Shown here: positions 24,390 through 32,434 of the stretch, one piece after another
How positions within the stretch are numbered: position 1 is the first letter of the stretch
Layout of the letters: each line of letters begins with the position of its first letter
Assembly: GCF_009765995.1 (NCBI RefSeq)
Contig: NZ_LMUI01000007.1
Coordinates: 1-48,181 of the forward strand
Direction: 5' to 3'
Source of the DNA: Methylocapsa sp. S129
GTDB taxonomy: Bacteria; Pseudomonadota; Alphaproteobacteria; Rhizobiales; Beijerinckiaceae
Length of the DNA stretch: 48,181 nucleotides
The notes under the pieces: generated by a model
The model's database searches: none
What the model was told of the DNA's origin: nothing
Seen by the model: the letters and a program-made list of their open reading frames with translations, nothing else
Made by a program: the position numbers and the translations under genes

Positions 24390-25703
24390 TCATCCGACTT
24401 TGGCGGCTTTGGCGAAGGTCTCGCGATTGGCCATCGGAATGGCGCCGCCGCGAGTCGGATCGGCGTAGACGCCGCCGGCGGAGGCGTAATCCTTGCCGGC
24501 GCGACGTTCGAGAACGATGCCGATCGCTTCGACATTCGGAATCTCGCTCTCTTTCAGCGGGGCCATGCGGGTCTTGCGGGCGAGCGCGGCTTCCACGAAA
24601 GGCGCAAGCTCCTCCGCTTTTTTCTTCTCGCGCTCGGCCTCCCGCTCCTTGAGCCCGGGCATGACCTCGCGCGAGAACAATTCCATCGCCTCGCAGATAT
24701 GTTCATGACGATTCATCCCCGATTGCTGGATGAAGATCATCTGGTCGACGCCGACATCGGCATAGCTCTTGAGATGTTCGAAGACGCTCCTGGGCGTGCC
24801 GATGCTGCCTGAGCCCGGCGTCTCCTTCATGTCGCCCTTGATCGCCTGGAAACGCTGCCAAAGATTGGTCGCGCCGGGCCTGTGCTCGCCATAGACGGCG
24901 TAATGCGCGATCGAGAACCCGAAGAATTTGAATCCGTCGAGACCGCGGCGCGCCGCCTCGTCGCCGTCGCGATGAACCATCATCCCGTTCAGCGTCGCAA
25001 AATTGGCGTTGACGGTGTGGCCGATGGGGACGCATTCGGCCGATTTGATGATCTGATAATATTCGTCGCGCCAGATCTTCGCCTGCGTGGCGTCGACGAA
25101 GCCGAAAACCAGAGCGCCGACCCCGTTGCGCGCCGCGCGCAAAATGCTCTCGCGGCGCGAGCAGGCCATCCAGATCGGCGGATGCGCCTTCTGCACGGGC
25201 TTGGGCACGACATTGCGCGTCGGCATTGAGAAGAACTGGCCTTTGTAGCCGGGGTAAGGCTTCATCGTCATCATATTGGCGGCCTGTTCGACGCCCTCGC
25301 GCCACGCCGCCGTCTTCTGCTCGGGCTCGAGGCCAAAGCCATGCATTTCGATCAGCGAGCCCGACTCGCCGGTGCCCCATTCGACGCGGCCGTTCGATAC
25401 GAGGTCGAGCGTTGAGATGCGTTCGGCGACGCGAGCGGGATGATTGTAATTGGGCGGCGCGAGGCAGATGCCGTGACCGAGCCGAATATTTTTTGTGCGC
25501 TGCGAACATGCGCCGAGAAACACTTCCGGCGCCGATGAGTGCGAATATTCTTCGAGAAAATGATGTTCGACTTCCCAAGCGGTGTCGAAGCCGAGACGGT
25601 CTGCAAGCTCGACCTGATCGAGGGCGTTTTGAAATAAAGTGAGTTCGGCGCCTTCGCCCCAGGGCTGCGGCAATTGATGCTCGTAGAATATGCCCAATTT
25701 CAT
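24390..25703 (-). CDS. Luciferase-like (LLM class) flavin-dependent monooxygenase
   Basis: A 437-residue TIM-barrel protein of the bacterial luciferase family, which uses reduced FMN from a separate reductase. Diagnostic segments are FDTAWEVEHHFLEEYS near residue 40, IRLGHGICLAPPNYNHPARVAERISTLDLVSNGR, and GTGESGS. The C-terminal 90 or so residues are an unusual extension: a charged helix (KEREAEREKKKAEELAPF) followed by a basic, Gly-rich tail. Family reactions include Baeyer-Villiger oxidation (type II), desulfonation and aldehyde oxidation. It is the first gene of the leftward operon, divergent from the IclR regulator. The presence of lactonase and SDR genes favours a Baeyer-Villiger role, as inference. 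Confidence 0.88.
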   Translation of the reverse strand: MKLGIFYEHQLPQPWGEGAELTLFQNALDQVELADRLGFDTAWEVEHHFLEEYSHSSAPEVFLGACSQRTKNIRLGHGICLAPPNYNHPARVAERISTLDLVSNGRVEWGTGESGSLIEMHGFGLEPEQKTAAWREGVEQAANMMTMKPYPGYKGQFFSMPTRNVVPKPVQKAHPPIWMACSRRESILRAARNGVGALVFGFVDATQAKIWRDEYYQIIKSAECVPIGHTVNANFATLNGMMVHRDGDEAARRGLDGFKFFGFSIAHYAVYGEHRPGATNLWQRFQAIKGDMKETPGSGSIGTPRSVFEHLKSYADVGVDQMIFIQQSGMNRHEHICEAMELFSREVMPGLKEREAEREKKKAEELAPFVEAALARKTRMAPLKESEIPNVEAIGIVLERRAGKDYASAGGVYADPTRGGAIPMANRETFAKAAKVG

Positions 25704-25789
25704 GCGTTTTCCTCTGAGGTCTCATTCTTGTTTCGGAGGGAAACTGCCACCCGGGCGACTTGCGCGGCAACGAATTTTTATGGATGGAT

Positions 25790-25830
25790 GTGATTATCAC
25801 GTATGTGGATATTCCTTTCGCGGAAGAATC
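25790..25830. promoter_or_regulatory. Candidate operators between the monooxygenase and IclR genes
   Basis: GTGATTATCAC (25790-25800) is a perfect inverted repeat around a central T. It runs into TCACGTATGTGGATATT, similar to the sites at 16960 and 26677. GGATATTCC and GGAAGAATCC form a second, imperfect inverted repeat just beyond. The position between divergent genes suits autoregulation by the IclR-type protein. Confidence 0.45.
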
Positions 25831-25853
25831 CGAACCGGCGGAGTTGGGCGTCC

Positions 25854-26630
25854 ATGGGAATTCTGGCGGTTAAATCGGCCGCGCGCGCAATCGAGGTCCT
25901 CGAATGTTTCGGCGCGGCGCGTGAGCCGAAATCGTTGAAGAGCATTTGCGAGATGCTGCGCTATCCCCAGTCCAGCACGAGCGTGTTGTTGAAGACGCTG
26001 ACGGTGATGGGTTATCTGAACTACGATCGCCGGCGGCGCGTCTATTTCCCCACCCTGAAGGTCACGGCGCTCGGCGACTGGGTGCCGCAGGCCTTGTTCG
26101 GCAACGGCCGCGCGCTGGAGGCGATGCGCGACGTTCACAGCGCCACGGGCGAGACGGTCTCGATCGCCGTCAAGAACGACATCTATTTTCAATATATCAA
26201 GGTCATCCAGTCGATGCATGCGCTGCGGTTCCATGTCAGCGAGGGTACGATGCGTCCGTTGACCCAGTCGGCGGTCGGTTGGCTGCTGATGTCGACGTTG
26301 AAGGGCGACGATCTCGACAATGTCATTCGCAGGGCCAATATCGCAGCGGGCAAAGCGGAGGCAGTGAAAGTCCCGGCGATGGTCGCGACGGTGGCGCAAG
26401 CGCGGCGGCAGGGTTACGCTTCAGCGGAGAACGTGCCGTTCCTGGGCGGCGCCACGCTCTGCGTGCTGCTGCCCATGACCATCCAGGGCCAGCCGGTTGC
26501 GCTGGGCCTAGGTGGTTCGCTGGAGCGCATCCGCGCCAACCGCACGCGTTATCTCGCCGCCTTGAAGCGCTGCGCCAGAGAACTGCGCGGGATCGGCGGG
26601 GGCGAGTTGGGATTCGACATCGAATTTTAG
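25854..26630 (+). CDS. IclR family transcriptional regulator
   Basis: A 258-residue regulator with an N-terminal winged helix-turn-helix (VKSAARAIEVLECF..KSLKSICEMLRYPQSSTSVLLKTL) and a C-terminal effector-binding IclR domain (..GETVSIAVKNDIYFQYI.., ..AVGWLLMS..). Members bind pathway metabolites and repress or activate nearby catabolic operons. The ATG at 25854 opens directly before the helix-turn-helix; 25803 is possible, but it lacks a ribosome binding site and overlaps the operator-like repeats. It lies between the two arms of the cluster, divergent from one and in line with the other, and is the natural candidate to control both. Confidence 0.88.
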   Translation: MGILAVKSAARAIEVLECFGAAREPKSLKSICEMLRYPQSSTSVLLKTLTVMGYLNYDRRRRVYFPTLKVTALGDWVPQALFGNGRALEAMRDVHSATGETVSIAVKNDIYFQYIKVIQSMHALRFHVSEGTMRPLTQSAVGWLLMSTLKGDDLDNVIRRANIAAGKAEAVKVPAMVATVAQARRQGYASAENVPFLGGATLCVLLPMTIQGQPVALGLGGSLERIRANRTRYLAALKRCARELRGIGGGELGFDIEF

Positions 26631-26676
26631 GCCGCAGACGGCTCGCGCGCCCTCCCTCGCAATCGCCCTGACGAAT

Positions 26677-26692
26677 TCACATATGAAATATT
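26677..26692 (+). promoter_or_regulatory. Candidate operator before the acyl-CoA synthetase operon
   Basis: TCACATATGAAATATT resembles the sequences at 25797 and 16960 (shared core TCAC(A/G)T(A/C)TG followed by an AT-rich run). It lies 73 bp before the synthetase start. Common control by the IclR regulator is inferred. Confidence 0.4.
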
Positions 26693-26764
26693 GTCCATCA
26701 CGGGTTTACGCCGACGGGGCTGCCGATGGAATGTCCCCGCCGATAAGCAAAAAAGGGAGGAAGC

Positions 26765-28432
26765 GTGCTTGGATTGATGCAGCAACGGCCGCTTCTGGTT
26801 TCGTCTTTGCTCACCTATGCGGAGACCTATCATTCCGACACGGAGATCGTTTCGCAGACCGCCGAAGGCGCTCTTCACCGCTACGATTATCGCGCGCTCG
26901 GCCTGCGGGCGCGCCGTCTCGCCAACGCCCTGATCGGGCTCGGCGTGAAGCCCGGCGACCGGGTCGCGACGCTCGCCTGGAACGGCCACCGGCATCTCGA
27001 ACTCTATTTCGCGATTTCCGGCATTGGCGCGGTTCTGCATACGATCAATCCGCGCCTGTTCGGCGACCAGATCGAATATATCGTCAACCATGCGGAAGAC
27101 AGCGTCATCTTCTTCGATCCCTCGTTCGCCCCGCTTCTGGAAGGCCTAGCGCCAGACCTGCGCGGTGTGAAGGGCTATGTGGCGCTCACGGACGCCGATC
27201 ATATGCCGGCGACCGCTTTTGGCCCGCTCCACTGCTATGAAGAATTAGTCGCAGCCGCGTCCGACATCTATCAATGGCCGAGCTTCGACGAAAATACCGC
27301 TTCGTCGCTTTGCTACACATCCGGCACCACCGGCAATCCCAAAGGCGTTCTCTACAGCCACCGCTCGACCGTGCTGCACGCCTTTTGCGCCTGCGCGCGC
27401 GATGGCTTGAGCCTGTCGAGCCGCGACAGCGTCATGCTGATCGTGCCGCTGTTCCATGTGAACGCCTGGGGCATTCCCTACGCCGCGGCGATGTGCGGCG
27501 CCAAGCTCGTGCTGCCCGGCCAGGCGCTCGACGGCAAGAGCGTGTTCGACCTGATGGTCGCCGAGGGCTGCAATTTCTCGCTCGGCGTGCCGACCGTCTG
27601 GTTGAACTTCTTCCGCTATGTCGAGGAAACGCCGGGCCTGCCTTTGAACGACGTGCGTCTCGATCGGGTGGTCATCGGCGGTTCGGCGGCGCCGCGCGCG
27701 GTGATCGAAAAATTCCACAGGCTGTTCGGCGTCTTCGTCATCCATGCCTGGGGCATGAGCGAGACGAGCCCTCTGGCCACCATCGGCAACCTCCTGCCCA
27801 GGCACCGCGATCTCTCGACGGCTGAAACCGTCGACATCCAGGTCAAGCAGGGGCGCGCGATCTATGGCGTCGAACTCAAGATCGTCGACGCCGGCGGCGC
27901 CAAACTCGCCCACGACGAGGCCGAATCCGGCGATCTCCTGGTTCGCGGACCCTGGGTGACCGCCGGCTATTTTCGCGACGAGGGCGGCGACATCCTCGAT
28001 CAGGACGGATGGTTTGCGACCGGCGATGTTGCGAAGATCGACAGCGACGGCTTTGTTCGCATCACCGACCGTTCCAAGGACGTCATCAAATCGGGCGGCG
28101 AATGGATTTCATCCATCGATCTCGAAAACGTCGCGGTCGGCTGTCCGGGCGTCGCGGAGGCGGCCGTCATCGGGATGAAGCACGACAAGTGGCAGGAACG
28201 CCCGCTGCTGATCGTCGTTCGCAAGCCAGACGCCGAAGCCGACAAAGCGGCGATCCTCGCCTTTCTCGCCGGCAAGATACCGAAATGGTGGATGCCGGAC
28301 GATGTCGTCTTCGTCGACGAATTGCCGCACACAGCCACCGGCAAACTGCAAAAAATGAAGCTGCGCCAGCTTTTCGCCGACTATTCCCTGCCGCAAACGC
28401 GTGACCAGACCCGCGCAACGGCGACTGGCTGA
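26765..28432 (+). CDS. AMP-forming acyl-CoA synthetase (fatty-acid--CoA ligase type)
   Basis: A 555-residue adenylate-forming enzyme activating a carboxylic acid through an acyl-AMP intermediate. The phosphate-binding motif [11 protein letters not shown] starts at Tyr184; further core motifs are [35 protein letters not shown] and the catalytic Lys in HTATGKLQK. It resembles medium/long-chain FadD or AlkK-type ligases. The GTG start has a textbook AGGGAGGAAGC site. It heads the rightward operon with two acyl-CoA dehydrogenase genes and an enoyl-CoA hydratase-family gene. Together with the ADP-forming ligase of the other arm, the cluster has two activating enzymes of different chemistry. Confidence 0.9.
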   Translation: MLGLMQQRPLLVSSLLTYAETYHSDTEIVSQTAEGALHRYDYRALGLRARRLANALIGLGVKPGDRVATLAWNGHRHLELYFAISGIGAVLHTINPRLFGDQIEYIVNHAEDSVIFFDPSFAPLLEGLAPDLRGVKGYVALTDADHMPATAFGPLHCYEELVAAASDIYQWPSFDENTASSLCYTSGTTGNPKGVLYSHRSTVLHAFCACARDGLSLSSRDSVMLIVPLFHVNAWGIPYAAAMCGAKLVLPGQALDGKSVFDLMVAEGCNFSLGVPTVWLNFFRYVEETPGLPLNDVRLDRVVIGGSAAPRAVIEKFHRLFGVFVIHAWGMSETSPLATIGNLLPRHRDLSTAETVDIQVKQGRAIYGVELKIVDAGGAKLAHDEAESGDLLVRGPWVTAGYFRDEGGDILDQDGWFATGDVAKIDSDGFVRITDRSKDVIKSGGEWISSIDLENVAVGCPGVAEAAVIGMKHDKWQERPLLIVVRKPDAEADKAAILAFLAGKIPKWWMPDDVVFVDELPHTATGKLQKMKLRQLFADYSLPQTRDQTRATATG

Positions 28433-28499
28433 GCGGCGATAGGCGGCCGCCGCGCCGCGCGGTCGCCCATCCTGCGCGCCACAGAATTCGGAGGATCGA

Positions 28500-29630
28500 A
28501 TGCCCCAGGTTGCGTTGCGTGACGAGGATGGCGCGCTCGCCATTTTGCGCGATAGCGTCGCCGCCTTCGCCAGACAGAACCCGGGGCCGGCTCGGCTGCG
28601 TCTTCTGCGCGGCAAGGGCGGCATGAACCAAGCCGTCTGGCGAAAGATCGCCGAAGCCGGCTGGATCGGGCTTCTCGTGTCCGAAGAGGCCGGCGGACCC
28701 GGCCTCTCCGTCCGGGAGCAGGTTGTGGTTTCAGAGTCGCTGGGCGGCGAACTCGCGCCCGAGCCCTATGCGATGCTCTCCGTCTTCGCGCCGGCTGTCC
28801 TTAGTGCTTGCCCAGCCTCGCCGCGGCGGGAGCTTTTGCTCACGGGCGCGATATCAGGCGAGCGCCTTGTCTCGGTCGCGTGGCAGGACAGGCGCGGCGG
28901 GCGTGAAATGACGGCGAAAGAGGACGCTTCGGGCGAATGGATCCTCGACGGCGAGAAAGCTTTCGTCGAGGCGGCCGGCGACGCGACAGACTTGCTCGTC
29001 GTCGCCTCGCATGGCGCGCAGACTTGTCTATTCGCCGTCGACCCATCCTCTCCAGGCGTCACAATCACACAGCGCGCCGGCGTAGACGGCGGCGCGCTAT
29101 CCAACATCGCGTTCCACGATGTCAGAATCGGACAAGATCGGAAGCTTGCCGTCGCGCCATCGGCCGGCGCCCTGCTCGACCAGGCGCTTGCGCGGACCCG
29201 CCTGGCGATCGCCGCCGAGCTTGCCGGGCTCGCGAACAAAGCCCTCGAAATCACCGTCGAATATACCCGGCAGCGCGTGCAGTTCGGCAAACCGATCGCC
29301 AGTTTTCAGGTCATCCAGCATCGCCTCGTCGATATGTGGATGCAGGCCGAGCTCGCAAGCGCCGCGGTGCGCAATGCGGCCGAGCTCTGCGTCGGAAATA
29401 GCGAAGCGGCGGCCGCTAGCACAGCGATTCTGGCGGCCAAGGCGCGCGCCAGCGACGCCGCCTCGATGATTTGCCGCAACGCGATCCATCTGCACGGGGC
29501 GATGGGCTACACCGACGAATGCGACATCGGCCTCTATCTCAAGCGGGCGATCAATCTTGGGGCGCTGCTCGGCAATGCCGACGCGATGCGCCGCCTTTTC
29601 ATCGAAAACAATTCTCATCCGCGTCACTGA
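28500..29630 (+). CDS. Acyl-CoA dehydrogenase, probable non-catalytic-type subunit of a pair
   Basis: A 376-residue acyl-CoA dehydrogenase-fold flavoprotein: N-terminal helical part, a middle beta domain (SVAWQDRRGG..) and a C-terminal helical bundle with TRQRVQFGKPIASFQVIQHRLVDM and HLHGAMGYTDE. The usual terminal EGT or GGTNEIQR segment is replaced by LGALLGNADAMRR. Its best explanation is one half of a heteromeric (alpha2-beta2) dehydrogenase with the product of 30416-31573, as known for steroid-degrading FadE pairs in actinobacteria. GGAGGATCGA precedes the ATG. It would introduce a double bond next to the CoA ester. Confidence 0.85.
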   Translation: MPQVALRDEDGALAILRDSVAAFARQNPGPARLRLLRGKGGMNQAVWRKIAEAGWIGLLVSEEAGGPGLSVREQVVVSESLGGELAPEPYAMLSVFAPAVLSACPASPRRELLLTGAISGERLVSVAWQDRRGGREMTAKEDASGEWILDGEKAFVEAAGDATDLLVVASHGAQTCLFAVDPSSPGVTITQRAGVDGGALSNIAFHDVRIGQDRKLAVAPSAGALLDQALARTRLAIAAELAGLANKALEITVEYTRQRVQFGKPIASFQVIQHRLVDMWMQAELASAAVRNAAELCVGNSEAAAASTAILAAKARASDAASMICRNAIHLHGAMGYTDECDIGLYLKRAINLGALLGNADAMRRLFIENNSHPRH

Positions 29631-29642
29631 ATCGGGAAAGCC

Positions 29643-30413
29643 ATGGAACAGCTCATCAAACGTGAAATCGTCGACGGCGTCGCCATCGTCACGATGGACG
29701 CGCCGCCGGTCAACGCCCAATCGCGGCCCTTCATGGAACAATTGACGACCTGCTTTGACGAGATCAACGACCTGCGCGAGGCGCGCGTCGTCGTGCTCAC
29801 CGGCAAGGGAAAAATCTTCTCCGCCGGCGCCGACATCAAGGCGCGGATGCAAGGCCATCCCAATCCCGGCGACACTTACGCCCACATGCGCCGCGTGCGG
29901 GAATCGTCGAACAGCATCATGGAATGCAACAAGCCGGTCATCGCGGCGATAAATGGGCCCGCGCTCGGAGCGGGACTAGGCCTCGCAATCGCCTCGGACA
30001 TTCTCATCGCCTCGGAGAACGCCACGGTCGGCCTTCCCGAAATCGATGTCGGCCTGATGGGCGGAGCGCGCCATGTCATGCGGCTGTTCCCGCATTCCAT
30101 CGCGCGCGAAATGATCCTGACGGGTCGGCGCATTTCCGGCCCCGAACTCTACCGTCTCGGCATCGTGTCGGCCTGCGTGCCGCTGGAGGAGCTGATGAAC
30201 GCCGCCATGGCGATGGCGCGCAATATGGCGCGCAAGAGCCCGGTCGCCTTGCGCCTCGCCAAACGCGCCATCAACACGGTGGAGACGATGGGATTGCGCG
30301 AGGGCTATCGCTTCGAACAGAATCTCACCGCCGAAATCACCAAGCACGAGGATTCCAAGGAGGCGATGCGCGCCTTCGTCGAGAAGCGCGAACCCGTCTT
30401 CAAGGACCTCTAG
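29643..30413 (+). CDS. Enoyl-CoA hydratase/isomerase family protein
   Basis: A 256-residue crotonase-fold protein. The oxyanion-hole segments FSAGADIK (59-66) and NGPALGAGLGLA (104-115) are present. The first catalytic Glu of classical hydratases is Gly113 here, while the second is kept (E133 in GLPEIDVGLMGG). That pattern suggests an isomerase, a C-C bond hydrolase or lyase, or another crotonase reaction rather than standard hydration. The ATG lies 12 bp after the first dehydrogenase stop; the stop is 2 bp before the next start, so the genes are cotranscribed. The substrate is presumably the enoyl-CoA made by the flanking dehydrogenases. Confidence 0.88.
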   Translation: MEQLIKREIVDGVAIVTMDAPPVNAQSRPFMEQLTTCFDEINDLREARVVVLTGKGKIFSAGADIKARMQGHPNPGDTYAHMRRVRESSNSIMECNKPVIAAINGPALGAGLGLAIASDILIASENATVGLPEIDVGLMGGARHVMRLFPHSIAREMILTGRRISGPELYRLGIVSACVPLEELMNAAMAMARNMARKSPVALRLAKRAINTVETMGLREGYRFEQNLTAEITKHEDSKEAMRAFVEKREPVFKDL

Positions 30414-30415
30414 GG

Positions 30416-31573
30416 ATGGCCGAGGACCTCAACGATCTCACCGACGAGGAATTTCGTCGCGTGTTCGTCGCATGGGTGGACGCCAATTGTCCGCCGGCGT
30501 TGCGGCGCCTGCGCAAGCAACGCCCGCTGTTCGACGAAGTGAAGGACTGGTATCTCGCATTGTCCCGGAAGGGATGGCTGGCGCCGACTTGGCCGCGCGA
30601 ATATGGCGGCATGGGCCTCTCCCCCGCCAAGCACATGGTCTATGTCGAGGAATGGGGCCGGCTCGGTTGCCCGCGCATTCCCGATCACGGCGTCGGCCTC
30701 GTCGGGCCGCTACTGATCCGGTTCGGAACGGTCGAACAGAAGGCCGCCTATCTCCCGCGGATCCTCACTGGCGAACACGTCTGGTGCCAGGGCTATTCCG
30801 AACCCAACGCCGGCTCCGATCTCGCCAGCCTGCGCACGGAGGCTTTGCTCGACGAGGACGGTTTCGTCGTGACCGGGCAGAAAATATGGACCACGCTCGC
30901 CAATTGCGCGAACTGGATTTTTGTTCTGGTACGGACCGACAAGATCGCCAAATCCCGCCAGCAAGGCATCAGCGTGCTTCTCGTCGACATGACCTCGCCC
31001 GGCGTGCATGTGCGCCCGATCCCCAACATTCGCGGCGAGGAGGAGTTTTGCGAAGTCTTCTTCGATCAAGTGCGGGTTCCGCGCGAGAATCTGGTGGGGG
31101 CGCTCAACGATGGCTGGACGCTGGCCAAATCGGTCCTCGGCCACGAGCGTATTTTCCTCGGCGCCCCGACCCGCGCGGAATATGCGTTGAGCCGGCTCGA
31201 GACCCTGGCGCGCGAACTCGGCGCATTCGGCCAAGCCGATTTCGACGCGCGCTATGCGCAACTCCGGTTGGACATCTATGACCTTGCCTCGGCCTTCGAG
31301 CGCTTCGCGGATGTGGTGCGGTCGGGCGGCGAACTCGGCCCCGATGTCTCGATGCTCAAAATCTTCGCCACAGAGCTTTATCAGCGGATCACCGAGGAGA
31401 TGATCCGGATCGCCGGCGACGAAGCGCGCTTCTTCGAAGACATCGTCATCGGCGGCGAGGCGATCGACGCCATGAATCTATTCCTCGATTCGCGCGCGCC
31501 GGCGATTTTTGGCGGGTCCAACGAAATCCAGCGCAATATTCTCGCCAGGGCGGTGCTGCGCCTCCCCGGCTAG
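30416..31573 (+). CDS. Acyl-CoA dehydrogenase, FadE-like
   Basis: A 385-residue FAD-dependent acyl-CoA dehydrogenase. It has WPREYGGMGLSP near residue 60, the flavin/substrate segment CQGYSEPNAGSDLASL (124-139) and the C-terminal FGGSNEIQRN. The Glu of the medium-chain enzymes (YEGT) is Gly here, but E244 in LGHERIFLGA falls where isovaleryl-CoA and long-chain enzymes place their base, so it is the candidate catalytic residue. It starts 2 bp after the hydratase-family stop. With the gene at 28500 it probably forms a heteromer, which suits bulky or branched acyl-CoA substrates. Confidence 0.9.
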   Translation: MAEDLNDLTDEEFRRVFVAWVDANCPPALRRLRKQRPLFDEVKDWYLALSRKGWLAPTWPREYGGMGLSPAKHMVYVEEWGRLGCPRIPDHGVGLVGPLLIRFGTVEQKAAYLPRILTGEHVWCQGYSEPNAGSDLASLRTEALLDEDGFVVTGQKIWTTLANCANWIFVLVRTDKIAKSRQQGISVLLVDMTSPGVHVRPIPNIRGEEEFCEVFFDQVRVPRENLVGALNDGWTLAKSVLGHERIFLGAPTRAEYALSRLETLARELGAFGQADFDARYAQLRLDIYDLASAFERFADVVRSGGELGPDVSMLKIFATELYQRITEEMIRIAGDEARFFEDIVIGGEAIDAMNLFLDSRAPAIFGGSNEIQRNILARAVLRLPG

Positions 31574-31665
31574 CGGACTCGACGACGCGTTGAGGGGAAA
31601 GCCGGATGCGCAACAGAATCACAGACAGAAGAATTGTGACATTTCAATAATTTAGGAAAAAGAAC

Positions 31666-31759
31666 TGGCGGAGACGGAGGGATTCGAACCCTCGATAGGG
31701 CTTTACAACCCTATAACGGTTTAGCAAACCGCCGCCTTCAGCCTCTCGGCCACATCTCC
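31666..31759 (-). tRNA. tRNA-Ser (GCU anticodon)
   Basis: Reading from 31759 leftward: the acceptor arms GGAGATG and CGTCTCC pair fully (one G-U), the anticodon stem-loop CGGTTTGCTAAACCG exposes GCT, a long variable arm (TATAGGG/CCCTATC-like pairing) marks a class II tRNA, the T arm is GAGGGTTCGAATCCCTC, and CCA is encoded (31666-31668). It reads AGC/AGU serine codons. Its 3' end faces the catabolic cluster. Confidence 0.97.
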
Positions 31760-31945
31760 GCGCGCGCTTGAGCAACGCCCAATGCGCGACATATGCCCGA
31801 CGGGCCGCGCCTTTGCAAGACCGCGCCGCGCGCCACCCTATAAACGATCCGCCATCGCCTTGCCCCGCCGTCCGTCGCGCCATAATTTGGGGCCGGAGAG
31901 ATCTGATTGCTCCTTCGCTTGAAAAGGCGAGATTGGGAGGCCGCC

Positions 31946-32434
31946 ATGCGCGCAGCGAAGATCGTTCGAACCACATGTCTCCTAGCGGCGCTCGGCCCTG
32001 GAATGATCCCGCCCGCGACATCGGCCACCGCTCCGCCCCAGAGCGCGGGCATCAACGGCGTCTGGATGACGGAGCATGCCGACGCGAAAATTCGCATCGC
32101 CGCCTGCGGAAAGACTCTATGCGGAACGATTGTGTGGCTTGCGGAGCCCAACGATGCAAGCGGGCAGCCAAAGACCGATGTCAACAATAGCGATGAAGCC
32201 AAACGCGCGCGTCCGCTCATGGGGTTGATCATTTTCACGGCTCTAACGCCCGACGGCCAGGAGTGGCGCGGGCGCGTCTATAATTCCGAGAATGGAAGAG
32301 ACTATGATGTCGAAATCGGGTTTCTCGACGAGCAACACGCATTCGTGAAAGGCTGCGTTCTTGGCGGGCTCATTTGCGGCAGCGAAACCTGGACGCGAAC
32401 GGAACCGCCCGAAGGCCGTTTGAAAGGGAAATAA
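31946..32434 (+). CDS. Exported DUF2147 family protein
   Basis: A 162-residue protein with a signal peptide (hydrophobic TTCLLAALGPGMIPPATSA) and a DUF2147 domain: INGVWMTEHADAKIRIAACGKTLCGTIVWLA, then PLMGLIIFTAL, WRGRVYNSENGRDYDVEI and a final Cys-containing strand, GLICGSETWTR. The family forms small periplasmic beta-barrels of unknown function, common in alphaproteobacteria. GGGAGG precedes the ATG at 31946, so the 13 codons open upstream are not used. The stop is directly followed by the TTG of lipB. Confidence 0.85.
   Translation: MRAAKIVRTTCLLAALGPGMIPPATSATAPPQSAGINGVWMTEHADAKIRIAACGKTLCGTIVWLAEPNDASGQPKTDVNNSDEAKRARPLMGLIIFTALTPDGQEWRGRVYNSENGRDYDVEIGFLDEQHAFVKGCVLGGLICGSETWTRTEPPEGRLKGK

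Noticed and set aside
31574-31665. Intrinsic terminator after the tRNA-Ser gene
   Set aside because: A T-rich run follows the tRNA on the minus strand, but no stem precedes it apart from the tRNA itself.
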